From contig NC_031965.2 of the NCBI RefSeq assembly GCF_001858045.2, positions 32,331,184-32,395,183 of the forward strand: DNA of 64,000 nucleotides, in the 5' to 3' direction. Within the stretch, counting starts at the first letter, position 1. Every line of letters starts with the position of its first letter. The translations under genes and the position numbers were made by a program. A model generated the notes under the pieces. That model saw only the letters and a list, made by a program, of their open reading frames with translations, searched no databases and was not told where the DNA came from. This DNA comes from Oreochromis niloticus (Eukaryota; Chordata; Actinopteri; Cichliformes; Cichlidae). Shown piece after piece: positions 48,492 to 60,179 of the stretch.

Positions 48492-50879
48492 TGGAGGCAG
48501 GTAAATAAAAAGCTCTTTGGTGTTTTTCATAGATTAAACTACAGAAATTTCTAAAGATGATAATTTAAAATGAGTTCTTTGCTAAGAACTGAACAATGTT
48601 CATTCCTTGAGATGGAGGCGGGGTGGTTATGTGTGAATGATGATAGGTCAGTGTTAAGTGACCTATGAATCCTTGTTCGAACCATTACAGGACTGAAAAT
48701 GAGTGAAAAAACAGTTAATGTCGACCTAGACCTAGAGAAGGCCTGGAAAAACATTGCTGAAGTGGCTCAACTGGCTCCTTATGAACAAAAACAAAAAACA
48801 AAAAATAAAGAAATAAGAGATGGTTCTGCATTCTTGCACAATACTGTAATTTGAAAATGTTTATTCATTGGGTTAAATTAAAATGAATTTAAAAAAGGAA
48901 TGTTTGCTGAAATAGTTTTAGCAATCTGAGGTAGAAATAAAAGATCAACAGCTCAAATTCACTGTAGATTTGTATCAGGCTATTTTCCACGCTATCAAAA
49001 CAATCTGAAACTATACATCAAAGTTTTTGCAGTGAAAGCACCACCTCTTGGTGACACACTGTAACTGAATAAAATGGTGGATTCATAGTGAAAGAAACTC
49101 ATGATTTCCTTCCATCACAAGGCACAGTGAGTTTACTTGATGAGCATTTCACCAAGTGTTCGACTTGTGTATGTTTATTGAGAAAATCTGACCATAGACA
49201 CAAGTCAAAACTCTGTGTCTCTGCAGTAAAATGTATACTTAAACTTAATATATAACAAATAACAATAATAAATGTATACAGCCTGATTCGAGTTTAACTA
49301 TTTTACAGGAAATATTAAATGGTAAAGCAGAATGACTTTGAATGTGATTTCTTGGCCAACCTTGTTCCCTGGGGTGTCATTTGTAGCACCTGCTATAATT
49401 CCAGGCTTAAATAGCCTATGTGCAGTCACCTCAGATCCGATTAGGAACTGATTAATAGGAGTAGAATGGGAATGTAAATTTTTAATGACCCCATAAATTA
49501 ATCTTTATTTGTATGAAACAGCGAAGACAAGGGTTAACTTTAGTATTTTAGAAGACATCTACACTGAGCTTATAGTCAGACACTATTGCTTGAATGCTTA
49601 ATCTTAAATATTAATAGGAGCCCCTCTTTAAAATTTAATGCAAAGCAGTTATGTTGAGGCAATAATACTCCACTACTTAATGTGCTACCCAGCAAGTGTA
49701 TATTATAAAAAAAAGACAACAGTTTAATTTTTACTAAATAAGTTCATTAAGAAACAACATGGCTGAAAGCTAATGACTCATACCCAAATTTAATCCAATT
49801 TATCTGTTAGCCATAATACTTCAGAATTAGAGCACTCCAACTGTACACCCATACAAAACGTGAGCTTAAAGTCTTTTTCATTTTAAAATTGTTGGAATAA
49901 ATCACAAATAAAAAAAAAAACGTGGCCACAAATCCAGCAAATAATCCTGCCTACAGCTGATTGATTCTGCCTACATTTGTCGTATGGCAAAAAGCTATTT
50001 GAATTTAGCATTGTATATTTCCTCAGATTCTAAGGCCAGTTTTTAAGTACTGTTACTTTGTCAGGACTCCAAGTCATAATTATTTACATGCCAATTATAC
50101 AAGAGAGCAAAACATGCAGTTTTTGTTGAGCTAAAGAACTCCCTTAAACCACTTCATAAAATCACTCACTTGCCATAACTTTTCATTAAGTCAAAGAGGG
50201 AGCTGACAGACAATCATGTGCAGCTACAGTGTAATGAACTCTGTGTCTCTCCTTTTTATTAAAGTTTTCCTAAGGAGCTCTTTTGCAGGTATTAAGCAGG
50301 TGAATTCTTTTGGGTTTTAACCTTTCAAGACTGACGTAATTCTTAATATCTTATGTATTTTGCTCAAAGTAAATACATTGCTTCTCTGAGGGCATGTAGC
50401 ATATGCAGCTGAATAAAAGATGTAATTTAAAGCACAGCAGCCTTGTGGCAATTACTAGTATGATTTGATACTGTACATCAATGTGTATAATATTACCATT
50501 GGTAAGTGCCAATATAGCCTTCGAGAAAAACTTCCAGGCCACTATCACGCAGTTTTCACTGGTATTTTTCTATTCTGCATTTACAGTACTGTTGCTATTA
50601 CTAGAGGCCCTCCTTTTTGGGTTTTTATGCAGAAGCAACAAGTTAGTACAGTTGGGAACATATTTTGCACACAGAAAAATGCACTTTATATAACTGACAT
50701 TTTCTAGCTAAGTAAGAGATGATACTGGTTAAATAAAAGGTATCATCAGCTGATCCGGAAAATGACTCATTTCAAAAGCTAGTCAGTCTGTTTTAAACCC
50801 TATATAAGATAATATTAGGGGAATATTCCAGACCATGTCCACAAATTGGGTGGATATTTTTTTATATAATGCTAGTTAG
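48491..50879. other. Non-coding, candidate conserved block at 49380-49660
   Basis: The interval 49380-49660 is repeat-free and contains many homeodomain core words (GATTAATAGG, CATAAATTAATC). No gene was seen. Confidence 0.3.
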
Positions 50880-50965
50880 CTGTCTCAACCTATGGTTGCT
50901 GGAATGCGCTCCAACACCCCCTTGACCCTGATGGGGATAAGCGGAAGAGAATGAATGAATAGCTA
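50880..50965 (+). repeat. 3' end of the same SINE family
   Basis: Contains GGTTGCTGGAATGCGCTCCA, ACACCCCCTTGACCCTGATG and GGGGATAAGCGGAAGAGAAT, followed by GAATGAAT repeats. This is the 3' portion of the family whose longer copy lies at 34.4 kb. Confidence 0.55.
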
Positions 50966-53900
50966 GCTAATAAAATAGATAGTTTAATTTCAGTTTCATC
51001 TAAAAAATTTAAGATGCTTAGTATTTGGCCCTAGCTAAAATTGTACCATTGTTTGAAATTGTCATAATAAAGCCAGATAAAAGATGAGCATTTATACCCA
51101 TATGCATTTGCACCTACAAATTCTGCCTTGGAACACAGTCTTCCAAGAATAGGACACTAAAGGCTTTCTGGTAGAAATACAACCTTAAACAATGGAAAAA
51201 ACACACGACTTATGCAGTGAAATATTAATATAAGCAAATATCTTTTCCTAAAAATATGACATCACAGTGTTGAAATTGGTTAGATGCAATGATGGTTGGG
51301 GCAGTATAATATTATATGATAATATTTATATTATAATTAAGTAACATCACCAACAAAACAATGTCATATAGTCTTTGTGGTAAATTGTCTGGCCTTCAAT
51401 ATCTCTTTCAATTATCTTGAATGTCAGTGTCAGTCATGTATGAGACTTGCTCATTGAACCATATGATGACAATGATGATTCCGACTGTATGAAACTTTTC
51501 AGGACAGAGTTTCAGGACTGAGGCTGTTGTGCTTTAGAATAAACAGTAAGTGAAGCTGGTAATGGATGTTAAATTTTACCCTTTAGCAGTTTTACGTACC
51601 GTCCACAGCCAATACTGCTGATTTCAGTGCTAGAACACTTTTCTGCCTAGTTTTGATTCAACTGCTACACACTGAGAATTGTGACTACTTGTGGCTACAC
51701 GGGATTATGGAAGATCAAAGTGTCTGGCTTGAGTAAGGTGGCCAGCTGGAAACATCACAGAGACTTTCTGTACTTGCTTGAAACCTCTGCCCTGGTCAAT
51801 ATATACTCATCCCACGCCACAACCACACCCCAACCCAAAAAATCCTTTAATCTTCAGTCACCAATTTTACAGCCTTCCTCTGAGCAGATGATTGGAAATG
51901 GACACTGATGTGATTTCCCTGGCAAGGAAATCAGGTAAGTGCATTCATTAGTCATATGAGGCATACTGCAGGGTCAAAGAGGGCAGAGAGTGTGGGTAAT
52001 TAAATGTGGTAAATGAAACTCTAATTGAAAGAGCGACCCTTTGCCTGTGGTTCTTGTTTAATCATATGGAGAGAAAAAATAACAAAAATGGGATTCATTT
52101 TCTTTTATGAGGGTGGATGTAATTATGGCAGTGCAGGAATTAATCACTTAACAATAAACATTAAATAACGATCAAGGTAGATGTGTTTGTATTGACTCAA
52201 TTAAAGCAGGAATTCAAGGACTGAATGATAAACAGTTTAATGTAAATTACACTCTAAAACACCAGATAATATCTGACTATAGAATGATTTACCTCCAATA
52301 AATCATATTAAAATGCTTTGTGTCAACAGTGAATTTGTAGCAAATGCACCCTAAAAATGATGGCCTCCTCCATTCATTAAAGTAACATAATACTGCCATG
52401 CTGTATTGACTAATTTGGTAATAATTCTCTAGAGGATGTAGGGAACTTTTTCCTTTTCCTTTTTGACGATTGATATTCTGCTAAATCTCAACAAAACTAA
52501 ATCTCACATAACACAGCCACCATATGGTCTATTGTAGGATCATCATGTGATGAACAATATACATAATTAATCACTAAGCTACTAAGAAATGTGGCCTAAA
52601 TAGAAAATATAAAGTGAACTGCACTTATATACTGTACCTTATAAAAAGCCATCTGATCACAAACAATCAATCTGTATACATTATTTAAAAATTACACCGG
52701 ATTTTTACGTAATTCAAAGAAATATCTTTCAGCCAATTTAACAAAATCTAGTTACATTGAAATGATTGCTATTGTTGCCCTATGAATACAATATTTCAAA
52801 AAGAGCTGTGTGAAGTAGGTGCTGATTAAAGGGATTTGAATTGTATTTAAGACATTGTGAATAGTGAAAGAATGTTATGGGAGGCTGATGAAATGATTTA
52901 ATACATTTAATCAGCACATTATTGATAATTTACAAAGTCTTTCCTTGCATGGACCTGCAGCTTAATTTTATATACTTTTTATAAGCAATTCCAAAACTTT
53001 TCACAATCTAAATTATATAGAAGTTCTTTAAGTTTTAATCACTGATTTCAAGTCTTTTTAATCGACGCACGTAACAAATGAAAGCTTGAATGTGTTGTCA
53101 AGTCTTAAATGAAGTTCTTGGAGAGTACGATTTGTGTAATTAACTCAGGCTGTAAAACTCTGGCCTGCGTCGCAACCTGGTTCCAGAAGGGTTAACATCT
53201 TAGGTGCCCTGTGGTGTGGTGAGGTGCTGGCAGCAAGTATGGCCATGTCCTTCCATGGACTTCCAGGCACCATGCTGTCTTTGACCTCAAAGAGCAACTG
53301 CCTCGATATCAGCCTCTGAAACAGTAACCTTGTCAGCCCAGGACAAGGGGCTGCTTCTAACCCCTGGGGTTCTATGAGTTAATCCACGTCCTCCAAACTT
53401 TTACAGAAAACCCCAGATGAAACTGCTTCTCCTCAACCGTTTTTTTCTGCTCCAAGATAAACGAGCACTGTCACTTCTCTGCACATAGTGTGGTAGCAAC
53501 AAGGGCAGTGATTCTCAGAGAAATACTAAGATCATAAGCCAACCCCTGAGCATCCCTGCCCCCAAATAATATTCTGTTTTCAATTCATCAGCCTGTCTTC
53601 TTTATGGACCTGATTTCCAGGTGGCAGGTATTTGTGCACTTATACATGGAACATAACGGTCTTCACCGATACTCCCTAATGAAGATTTAGAACCTTTTTT
53701 TCATGTTCTTCACCAAAATGTTTCAGCAATTACTATATTGTATTTAAGACATCCAGAAAGACAAGAAATCAGTGATTTACCAGTAGTCACAGGACTGCAT
53801 GGTGTAATTAGATCTCTGCTGCTTTTATTGTGGTTTCAATCATTGCCCAAGGATAAACCATTTATAGACCTAACCCTTTTCAAAATGATACCTTAAATTT

Positions 53901-54253
53901 GATGATGCTTGTAAAAGAAGATTGCACTGGATTCAGTGGAAAATCCCTGAATGCAGATGCACTCCTAAGTATCCCCATCAACAACTATTGATTAAGGTAT
54001 TTTATCTATAACTGCAGAGGAGTCACGGGCCTGATGATCCCCTCCGCTTACACTGAGTGCTACAGTACAAACAGCAGTGAGATAGTGGCCATAGGAGGAT
54101 AGGATCATTCTGCTGATTGGATTTACAATGACAAACATGTTTCTCATTTGATTTTCTCTGGGCTGCTTGCCATCCGTTGCTTGATAGACGTGCTCTGTAT
54201 CTGTGTACGTGCTTCTGTTATTGTTCAGAGATGGTGGAGTTGGCATAAATGTT
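50966..54253. other. Non-coding; GC-richer block at 53150-53480
   Basis: Mostly AT-rich, with repeat-free blocks at 52320-52440 and 52800-52970. A GC-richer patch at 53150-53480 has short open frames on both strands but no splice pair or family resemblance. Confidence 0.3.
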
Positions 54254-54282
54254 CTCTCTCTCTCTCTCTCACACACACACAC
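54254..54282. repeat. CT/CA compound microsatellite
   Basis: Roughly eight CT units followed by six CA units. Confidence 0.85.
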
Positions 54283-54717
54283 TTTTCTCACTCTCTGTTT
54301 CATCTGTCCCTCACTTCCCCTCCTGCATCTCACATAACAAGATGAACATTTTCACTTTCTCTCCTTACTCAGAATCCTCTCCATGCCGCCTCCCCCTAAT
54401 CCTTTCATGGAAGTGACTCACATTACAGCATTCTTCAGTTTAATGCACTTTAATAGCATTAATATCTGCTTTTGCCTCTTCAGCTGCAATAAACACCCCT
54501 TACATCTTAAGAAAGCAGCTTAAGAGCAATTGACATGGCTAGTGTACCAAAACAGAAACGTACCTCGGGTGAAAAGCAGAATAACTCATTGTTAAAGAGT
54601 AATCTGCTTTTTTTTTAATGCATTGGCACTGGCTCCGCACAGCGTGGCACATAGTGTACTGTAAACAGACACTGAGGGAGCTTAGACAGCCTGCTCCCTG
54701 TAGTCCTTCCTACTCAC

Positions 54718-54903
54718 TCTCATAGTGTGGAGGAGGCCTGCAGATACGGGAAGAACAAGCGTCCCTGCCACCTTCTGTGCCACCCATGTTGCTGCTGCAG
54801 TGACAGCCAAGGTCAGCTCAGAAATGACAGAGGGCTCCTGCATGGAGATAAGACTCTCACAAACATCTGAACCACAGTGCCACTCTTCGAAGGAAAGAGA
54901 CTC
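54718..54903 (-). other. Unidentified open exon-like block
   Basis: A minus-strand frame is open for 62 codons and ends at a good donor (ATGAGA/GTGAGT). The candidate acceptor (AAGTGCAG/GAGTC) has a weak pyrimidine tract. As an exon it would be 186 bp, phase 0 at both ends. The peptide reads ESLSFEEWHCGSDVCESLIS at its start, with a more hydrophobic Ala/Val-rich middle (LTLAVTAAATWVAQKVAGTL). No family is recognised. The opposite strand is also open over much of this interval, which lowers confidence that either frame is coding. Confidence 0.25.
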
Positions 54904-55740
54904 CTGCACTTGAATTATTCATATGGGTCTCCCCCACCCTAAATAACAGTCGGCAAGCATTGTTTGACATCCCGAATGAATAATTAAGGGCTGACCTTTT
55001 GTTCCCATTAGAGGTGATAGGTTGATAGTACCATACTTTGCGGGTAAGGCTGTGAGATGATGTGAAGTTGCTGTGTGCAAGAACTACGAATTCTTTGTAT
55101 AAAAATGAGTCAATAAGCACAAGCAGTGATGCTAAGAAAGTGACACGTCACATCTCTGTGGGATGCACTGATGTACAAAGACATAGATACAATCTCTGCT
55201 GATTGTTTCTATAAAGCATAGCCTGAAGTCAGTCTTTGCCATTGCTTCCATGTTCTCATAAGAATTGTGCCATAGTTTGTCCCTGACATATCAAAAGAAT
55301 TTTCATGATGCCATCCAAGACATTATAATCAGCTCTATGAATTAGAAATTACACGTTAACAGAAAATCAATCCCAGTTTGGCCTGCTTGCAGTGAGTGAT
55401 GGTCTATTTCCCAATTTTGTATCTCAAAGAGGTCATGAATCATAGATCCTGACCACAACCCAATCTATAAAGTAGAGCCAAAATGTTTGAAGTGGAATGC
55501 TTGAAGAAAAGCTAACATAGCATGGATAATACTCTTTGGAAGCATCTGAATTGTCATTTAATGCAAAGAGGTGTTAAAGTGAATGAGAGTGTCAGAAAAG
55601 TGCAGATGATGGCGCTTTCCATAGAATTCATCTTGCTTTTATATTTTATTTTGTTTGATTTAACATATGTCAGGATTTATTTTGATAAAAAAAGGTTTTT
55701 GACAACTTGATATAAATTATATGGGAAAGAGCATGAGATA
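54904..55740. other. No supported feature
   Basis: Intron-like spacer. Confidence 0.4.
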
Positions 55741-55998
55741 TATGGGGTGGCTCAGGTGGTAGAGCAGGTCACTTACTAATTGAAAGGCTGGTTGTTCGAG
55801 CCCCTGTGCTCCAGTCTGAATGACAAATATCTCTGGCCAAGATACTAACCCCAAGTTGCTCGTATGAATGTGTGTGAATGTTAGAGAGAAAGAGCATACA
55901 AAAAAGTGCTTGTGTGAATGGGTGAATGAGGCGAGTTGTGTAAAGCGCTTTGAGTGCTCAGATAGAGTAGAAAAGCACTACATAAGAACCATTTGCCA
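55741..55998 (+). repeat. tRNA-derived SINE, second family
   Basis: An internal polymerase III promoter is still visible: A-box TGGCTCAGGTGGTAGAGC and B-box GGTTGTTCGAGCCC. The body (CTGGCCAAGATACTAACCCC, GTAAAGCGCTTTGAGTGCTC, AAAAGCACTACATAAGAACC) is that of a widespread fish SINE. Its tRNA-like head is the only RNA-gene-like sequence noticed; it is not a functional tRNA. Confidence 0.65.
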
Positions 55999-57689
55999 TC
56001 TGAGTCTCATCTGCTCCACTCTGTGTCTGTGAGGAGGGGCACACACAGTGACACGAACACACACACAGCAGAATAAGTGAGGAGAGGAACAAACTTTCCC
56101 ACTTACATCTAATAATGATCGAAAAGTAAATTAGGTGTATCATAAATACAGCTATCTTTTTCATAAAGAGTTTGTGGCCTCAATAACTATTTAATAACTT
56201 TCAGTTTTGTAAATCAGTATATCCAATTTTTCCCAACTATATTTAATTCAAATCTGAAATTGCCTTAAAAGTAAAAGAGTAATGTCCATCTCAGGACTAC
56301 AGCTTTCAATGCTGGTATCACAATCTCGGAACAGGGATAAAAGCTATATGATATGCAGGCTGTAATCAGTTGAGCCATATTATCCAATGCCTGCCACTAA
56401 ATCTTTTTCTTCCATCCCATCCATTATTTTAAGAAAACATTTAAAGCACACTAATGAGCCACACTGCTGCACTGGATGGCACCTCCGTCTGCTATTGTAA
56501 GGAAGGGACAGACTTATGAAACTGGCTGTTATGCTACATTTTGTATTTTTTTTCATGTTTGGCAATACATCTTCAACAAAAATGTCAGTGAGTGAACACA
56601 ATGTGCAAACATATTGATTACATCCTTCTTCAGGGTGTGATACAGACTCACAGCGTGCCTGGGTATTGAGAGGGGAGACATATTATTGGTTTTGACATTT
56701 TCATGTTTTTATTTATTTATTTTTTTGCAAAAGTGAAAAATATGGAATAAAAGCAGAATAATAAAAGGTTGAGCAAAGCCCCTTTATTTGTTTCTTATAT
56801 AGAACTTTTTGCACACAATGCTTCTTTTAGTGAACTGGGCTGAAGGAAGGGATTTCGGTTCCTTCACAGTGTGAAGAAGAAAACCAGAGCTGCAGTACAG
56901 CCGCAGTGACACACTCAAGGAGAGAGCGACTCAGAGGCGAGCACAGATTCCTAGTTTAAGAAGTGAGAGAGAGACTGGGTGCTGTAGACAGACCATATTT
57001 ATAGCCAGGGATAGGAATAATTCATTGTGATCAAAGTGCAGATCATGCTCCATTCCATCACAGAGCAGATGTGGCAGAATAAAAAGAGCATGCTCTCTCT
57101 CCATCTGCTCTCTAGCGGCTTCCCAAATGGAAACAGTGAGGCGAAGTTATCTCTATGAAGCCGTTGTGTGTTTGTCGTCATGTGCTCTGTGCGCATTCTC
57201 AGGTGGCTTTTACTTCAGAAGGAGAATGTGTTACATTGAAGATGTAAAATGTGCTGAAAAAAGGATTTAAAAAAAAGCCTGACACATGCAACAGATCTTC
57301 TCCATCATAGTGGGGCGTGAATATCAGATTATGACCTTTCAGAAAGAGGTCATCTGCCTGAAGCCTTTTGCCATAAAGCACATACTCAGAGAACACTGAA
57401 AGTCACATTGCTGCTGAACGAGTGTGTGAAAAATGGTAAAACGCAGAGTCAGAGGTTAGAGCTGGCTGAATGAAATGCTGAGATACTTTTTTCCAATCGA
57501 GGTAAGGTTCCATTTTACTTGTTTTGTGTGTGTAATTTTCATGCAGCCTTCATACACCTCTTAGTATCATCAGTGAATGCTAGCATCAGTATTAAGACCA
57601 CCCATGTACAACGCTCTCCTCACAAATACAAAAGCAAGCGTCCAATCAAACCAGTGTTTCTCTCACCCCTCATACTCTCATTTTCCAAG
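55999..57689. other. No supported feature
   Basis: Intron-like spacer, with a moderately GC-rich patch at 56830-57180. Confidence 0.35.
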
Positions 57690-58250
57690 GGACACACGTG
57701 TTCCTTTTTCTTCCTCTTCTTTTGTTTTTGTCTTTTTTTACTGAGTAATGCTTTTTCTGCAATCGCACACAAGCACATAGATACACACATGCCTGCTTCT
57801 TCCAGTTTCATTTTCTCTCCCTCCCACACACCGACACATACACACAAGTGCCTGTTTCTTTTTTCTTTCATTTTCTGTCTCCAACCCTTTCTGCTTCTGT
57901 CCCTTCAACACTCTCACTCACACACAGACACACACACACAGCTAGAGAAATACACAGTTGCATACATACACTAGCACCAGCACACAGACATGCAAGCTCC
58001 TTCATCTTCTCTTTCATTTCTTCTTCCACCCACACTTTTCCTATCACTACTTCCATGCATGCGAGCACACACAGAGGCGCCTGTACCATTTGCTCTTGGT
58101 TTCTCTCCCTCGCTCTCTCTCACTCACCCTTTCTCTCCCAAACCACTCCTTCAATACACACACACACCCTCACATACTGTATATCCCTCTTTCTTTCTAT
58201 CGTTTACTGCTTCTCTCATCCCGTCTGCCTCCCACAATCACGTACACACA
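57690..58250. repeat. Pyrimidine- and CA-rich low-complexity tract
   Basis: The plus strand is dominated by C, T and A (CACACA, CTCTCT, TTTCTTTT) with few G for over 500 bp. The long frames here are open only because of this composition and are not called as genes. Confidence 0.7.
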
Positions 58251-58425
58251 CCACCGGCAGTCCAGCTTCCCGTACACCCAGCTGGGCTTGGACAGCACTC
58301 TTCCTCTGGCCTCTCTTGGCCATCTGGAGTGCAATGTCCCTGCTCTGCTGGTCCTCTGCCAGCCACTGAGCCTCCCAGGATGAACGCAGCACCTTCAAGC
58401 ACAATTTGTACGCGTCAAAGCTCTC
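58246..58425 (-). other. Unidentified open exon-like block
   Basis: The minus strand is open for 60 codons in a GC-richer island flanked by simple repeats. The translation has a protein-like, helix-forming composition (for example SWEAQWLAEDQQSRDIALQM, then AKRGQRKSAVQAQLGVREAG). A possible acceptor (ACACAG/GAGAGC) and donor (GTGTGT/GTACGT) would give a phase-0 exon of 180 bp, but the acceptor lacks a good pyrimidine tract and the donor has a poor -1 base. I do not recognise the protein. It could be an alternative exon of the minus-strand gene, part of a separate gene, or a chance open frame. Confidence 0.25.
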
Positions 58426-58470
58426 CTGTGTGTCCAGTGACCCAGCTGAGTGAAGTCATTGAGTCTTGCA

Positions 58471-58605
58471 TTTCCCACCTCAAAAGAGACTCATTCTGCT
58501 TTGATGACACCTGCACTCCCCATCTCTCTCGATGGAAGACGGCACAGTAATTGATTAAAGCTGCTGAGCAACCTTACTGGCAATTACAACTCTGTTTATT
58601 ATCTT
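58471..58605. repeat. Duplicated non-coding segment, copy 1
   Basis: Blocks CCACCTCAAAAGAGACTCAT, TTCTGCTTTGATGACACC, TTGATTAAAGC and GGCAATTACAACTCTG recur in order at 58990-59125. No frame links them. It lies just to the right of the exon-like block at 58246-58425 and about 1.7 kb from the CpG island. Confidence 0.55.
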
Positions 58606-58989
58606 GTGGAGGGTCTGAATCTTTGCATGAAGAATGAATAACAAATTCTGACACAGAGGTCAAGTATTTCATTCAGCCTTGCAGGTACAAGTACACCTGC
58701 CTTCTGCTCAGATTGTAAAGACATGTTAGAATTAGGGTGAGAGGATAACAGCTCCTCTAGTAAAAATATACGAATAATAACAAACTAGCTATTAAAGAGC
58801 CACAGAACACAAAAAAGCTGTGTTGTAAAATTTTAGCTAGCCATCCAGTTTTAAAAGATATCAGCCATAGCTTTAAGTTCTGAGTAGTCTCCTTCAACAC
58901 CACAAAAAGTCCTCTGACTTTGTAGGATATTGACTTAGTGTCTCAAATACAAGAGCGTGCCTTTGAAATTAAGGCGTGCCTTTTGAAAT

Positions 58990-59125
58990 TAATCACAACT
59001 TAAGTTTTTCCACCTCAAAGAGGCTTTGTTCTGCTTTGATGACACCCACGCTCCTTCTCAGTCCAACAAGGTACTTGATTAAAGCAAGTAAGTCGCAGCT
59101 CTTGCAATTACAACACTCTACAAAC
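58990..59125. repeat. Duplicated non-coding segment, copy 2
   Basis: Direct copy about 520 bp away: CCACCTCAAAGAGGCTTTG, TTCTGCTTTGATGACACCC, TTGATTAAAGC and GCAATTACAACACTC. The middle is diverged, whereas the ends and the TTCTGCTTTGATGACACC core are nearly unchanged. Confidence 0.55.
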
Positions 59126-60179
59126 GCTTTCAGATCTTAAACTTTTAACTGACCACATGGTTTGAACATGCAGTCTCTTATACAATCAGTTTACAACATT
59201 TTATTGGTCTGATATGATATCATTTATTCAGATTTCTTTGGACAGTGCACTGGAAACATCAAGCATTTGAAAGCCACCACAAACCTTAAAGTTATGTTAG
59301 GGATGATTATGTTAGAACAATCTCTTTTGTGCTATAAAAGTGACATAACCCAAAAATACAGCCCTGAAGCCAGTTAGCGAGCAGCGGCTATTTTTATGGT
59401 CTAGTGAACACACCAATCTTCATGTGACACTTGAACAACAGCACAAAATCTTTTTTCACTTGTTTCTATTTCCTGGTTATAGTCCAGCCACATTTTAACG
59501 TGATATAACAAAGGAAAACTACTCATAATAGTGGTATGAATTTCTAAACCTCAACACAACTTTTAAAGTTTTCCCTTAAAAACACAGAATGTGAATTGAG
59601 TTTTGAGGCACATAGTCATGGTATGAAACAAACAAACAACAACAACTACTACTACTGTACAGGTACCAGCAGCAAAATGAAAGACCAGCACAAACTCCTG
59701 CTTCCAATCACTGCTCCAACAGAAAGAGCCATTACTAAGTATAATGTTCCCCATGCTGCAGTGGTAAAGTATATGCTGTGTCTTCTCACTCTAATAATAC
59801 ATGTTTCAAAGAAGGAGTGATGTGTGAAAATGTCTGACATCACAGAAAACTAAGTGCACAAGCAGTTATAAAGCTATGTTTTCATCATTTTAAACACTTT
59901 CAGAAGTAAGTAAACTCTCTAGTGCACTGGAACCTGAGGGTAAATTAATGCAATATAGAAAACAAAGTCCCTCGAGCTTTTAAAACAACGAGGGGAAAGA
60001 ATTTAAATCAGATTAGATTTAGAAAGTATCTAATAATGACAATCATAAACAGGGACAGACAATCTGCAATATGTTTCCACAGCCGGAGAATGTAAGCTAA
60101 ACAAACTTAAGACGGATTGATTATGAAACTTTGTTGCTATGGTAAAATTGGATCAAACTTTAAAATAAAACGTAAGCAT
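59126..60179. other. No supported feature
   Basis: AT-rich spacer to the left of the CpG island. Confidence 0.4.

Noticed and set aside
55745..55820. tRNA-like sequence with A- and B-boxes
   Set aside because: It is the head of a SINE, with a SINE body downstream and no complete cloverleaf; not a functional tRNA gene.
57519..58550. Several overlapping plus-strand frames of 141-186 codons
   Set aside because: They are Ser/Thr/His/Pro-rich translations of a CT/CA low-complexity tract, open in several frames at once.
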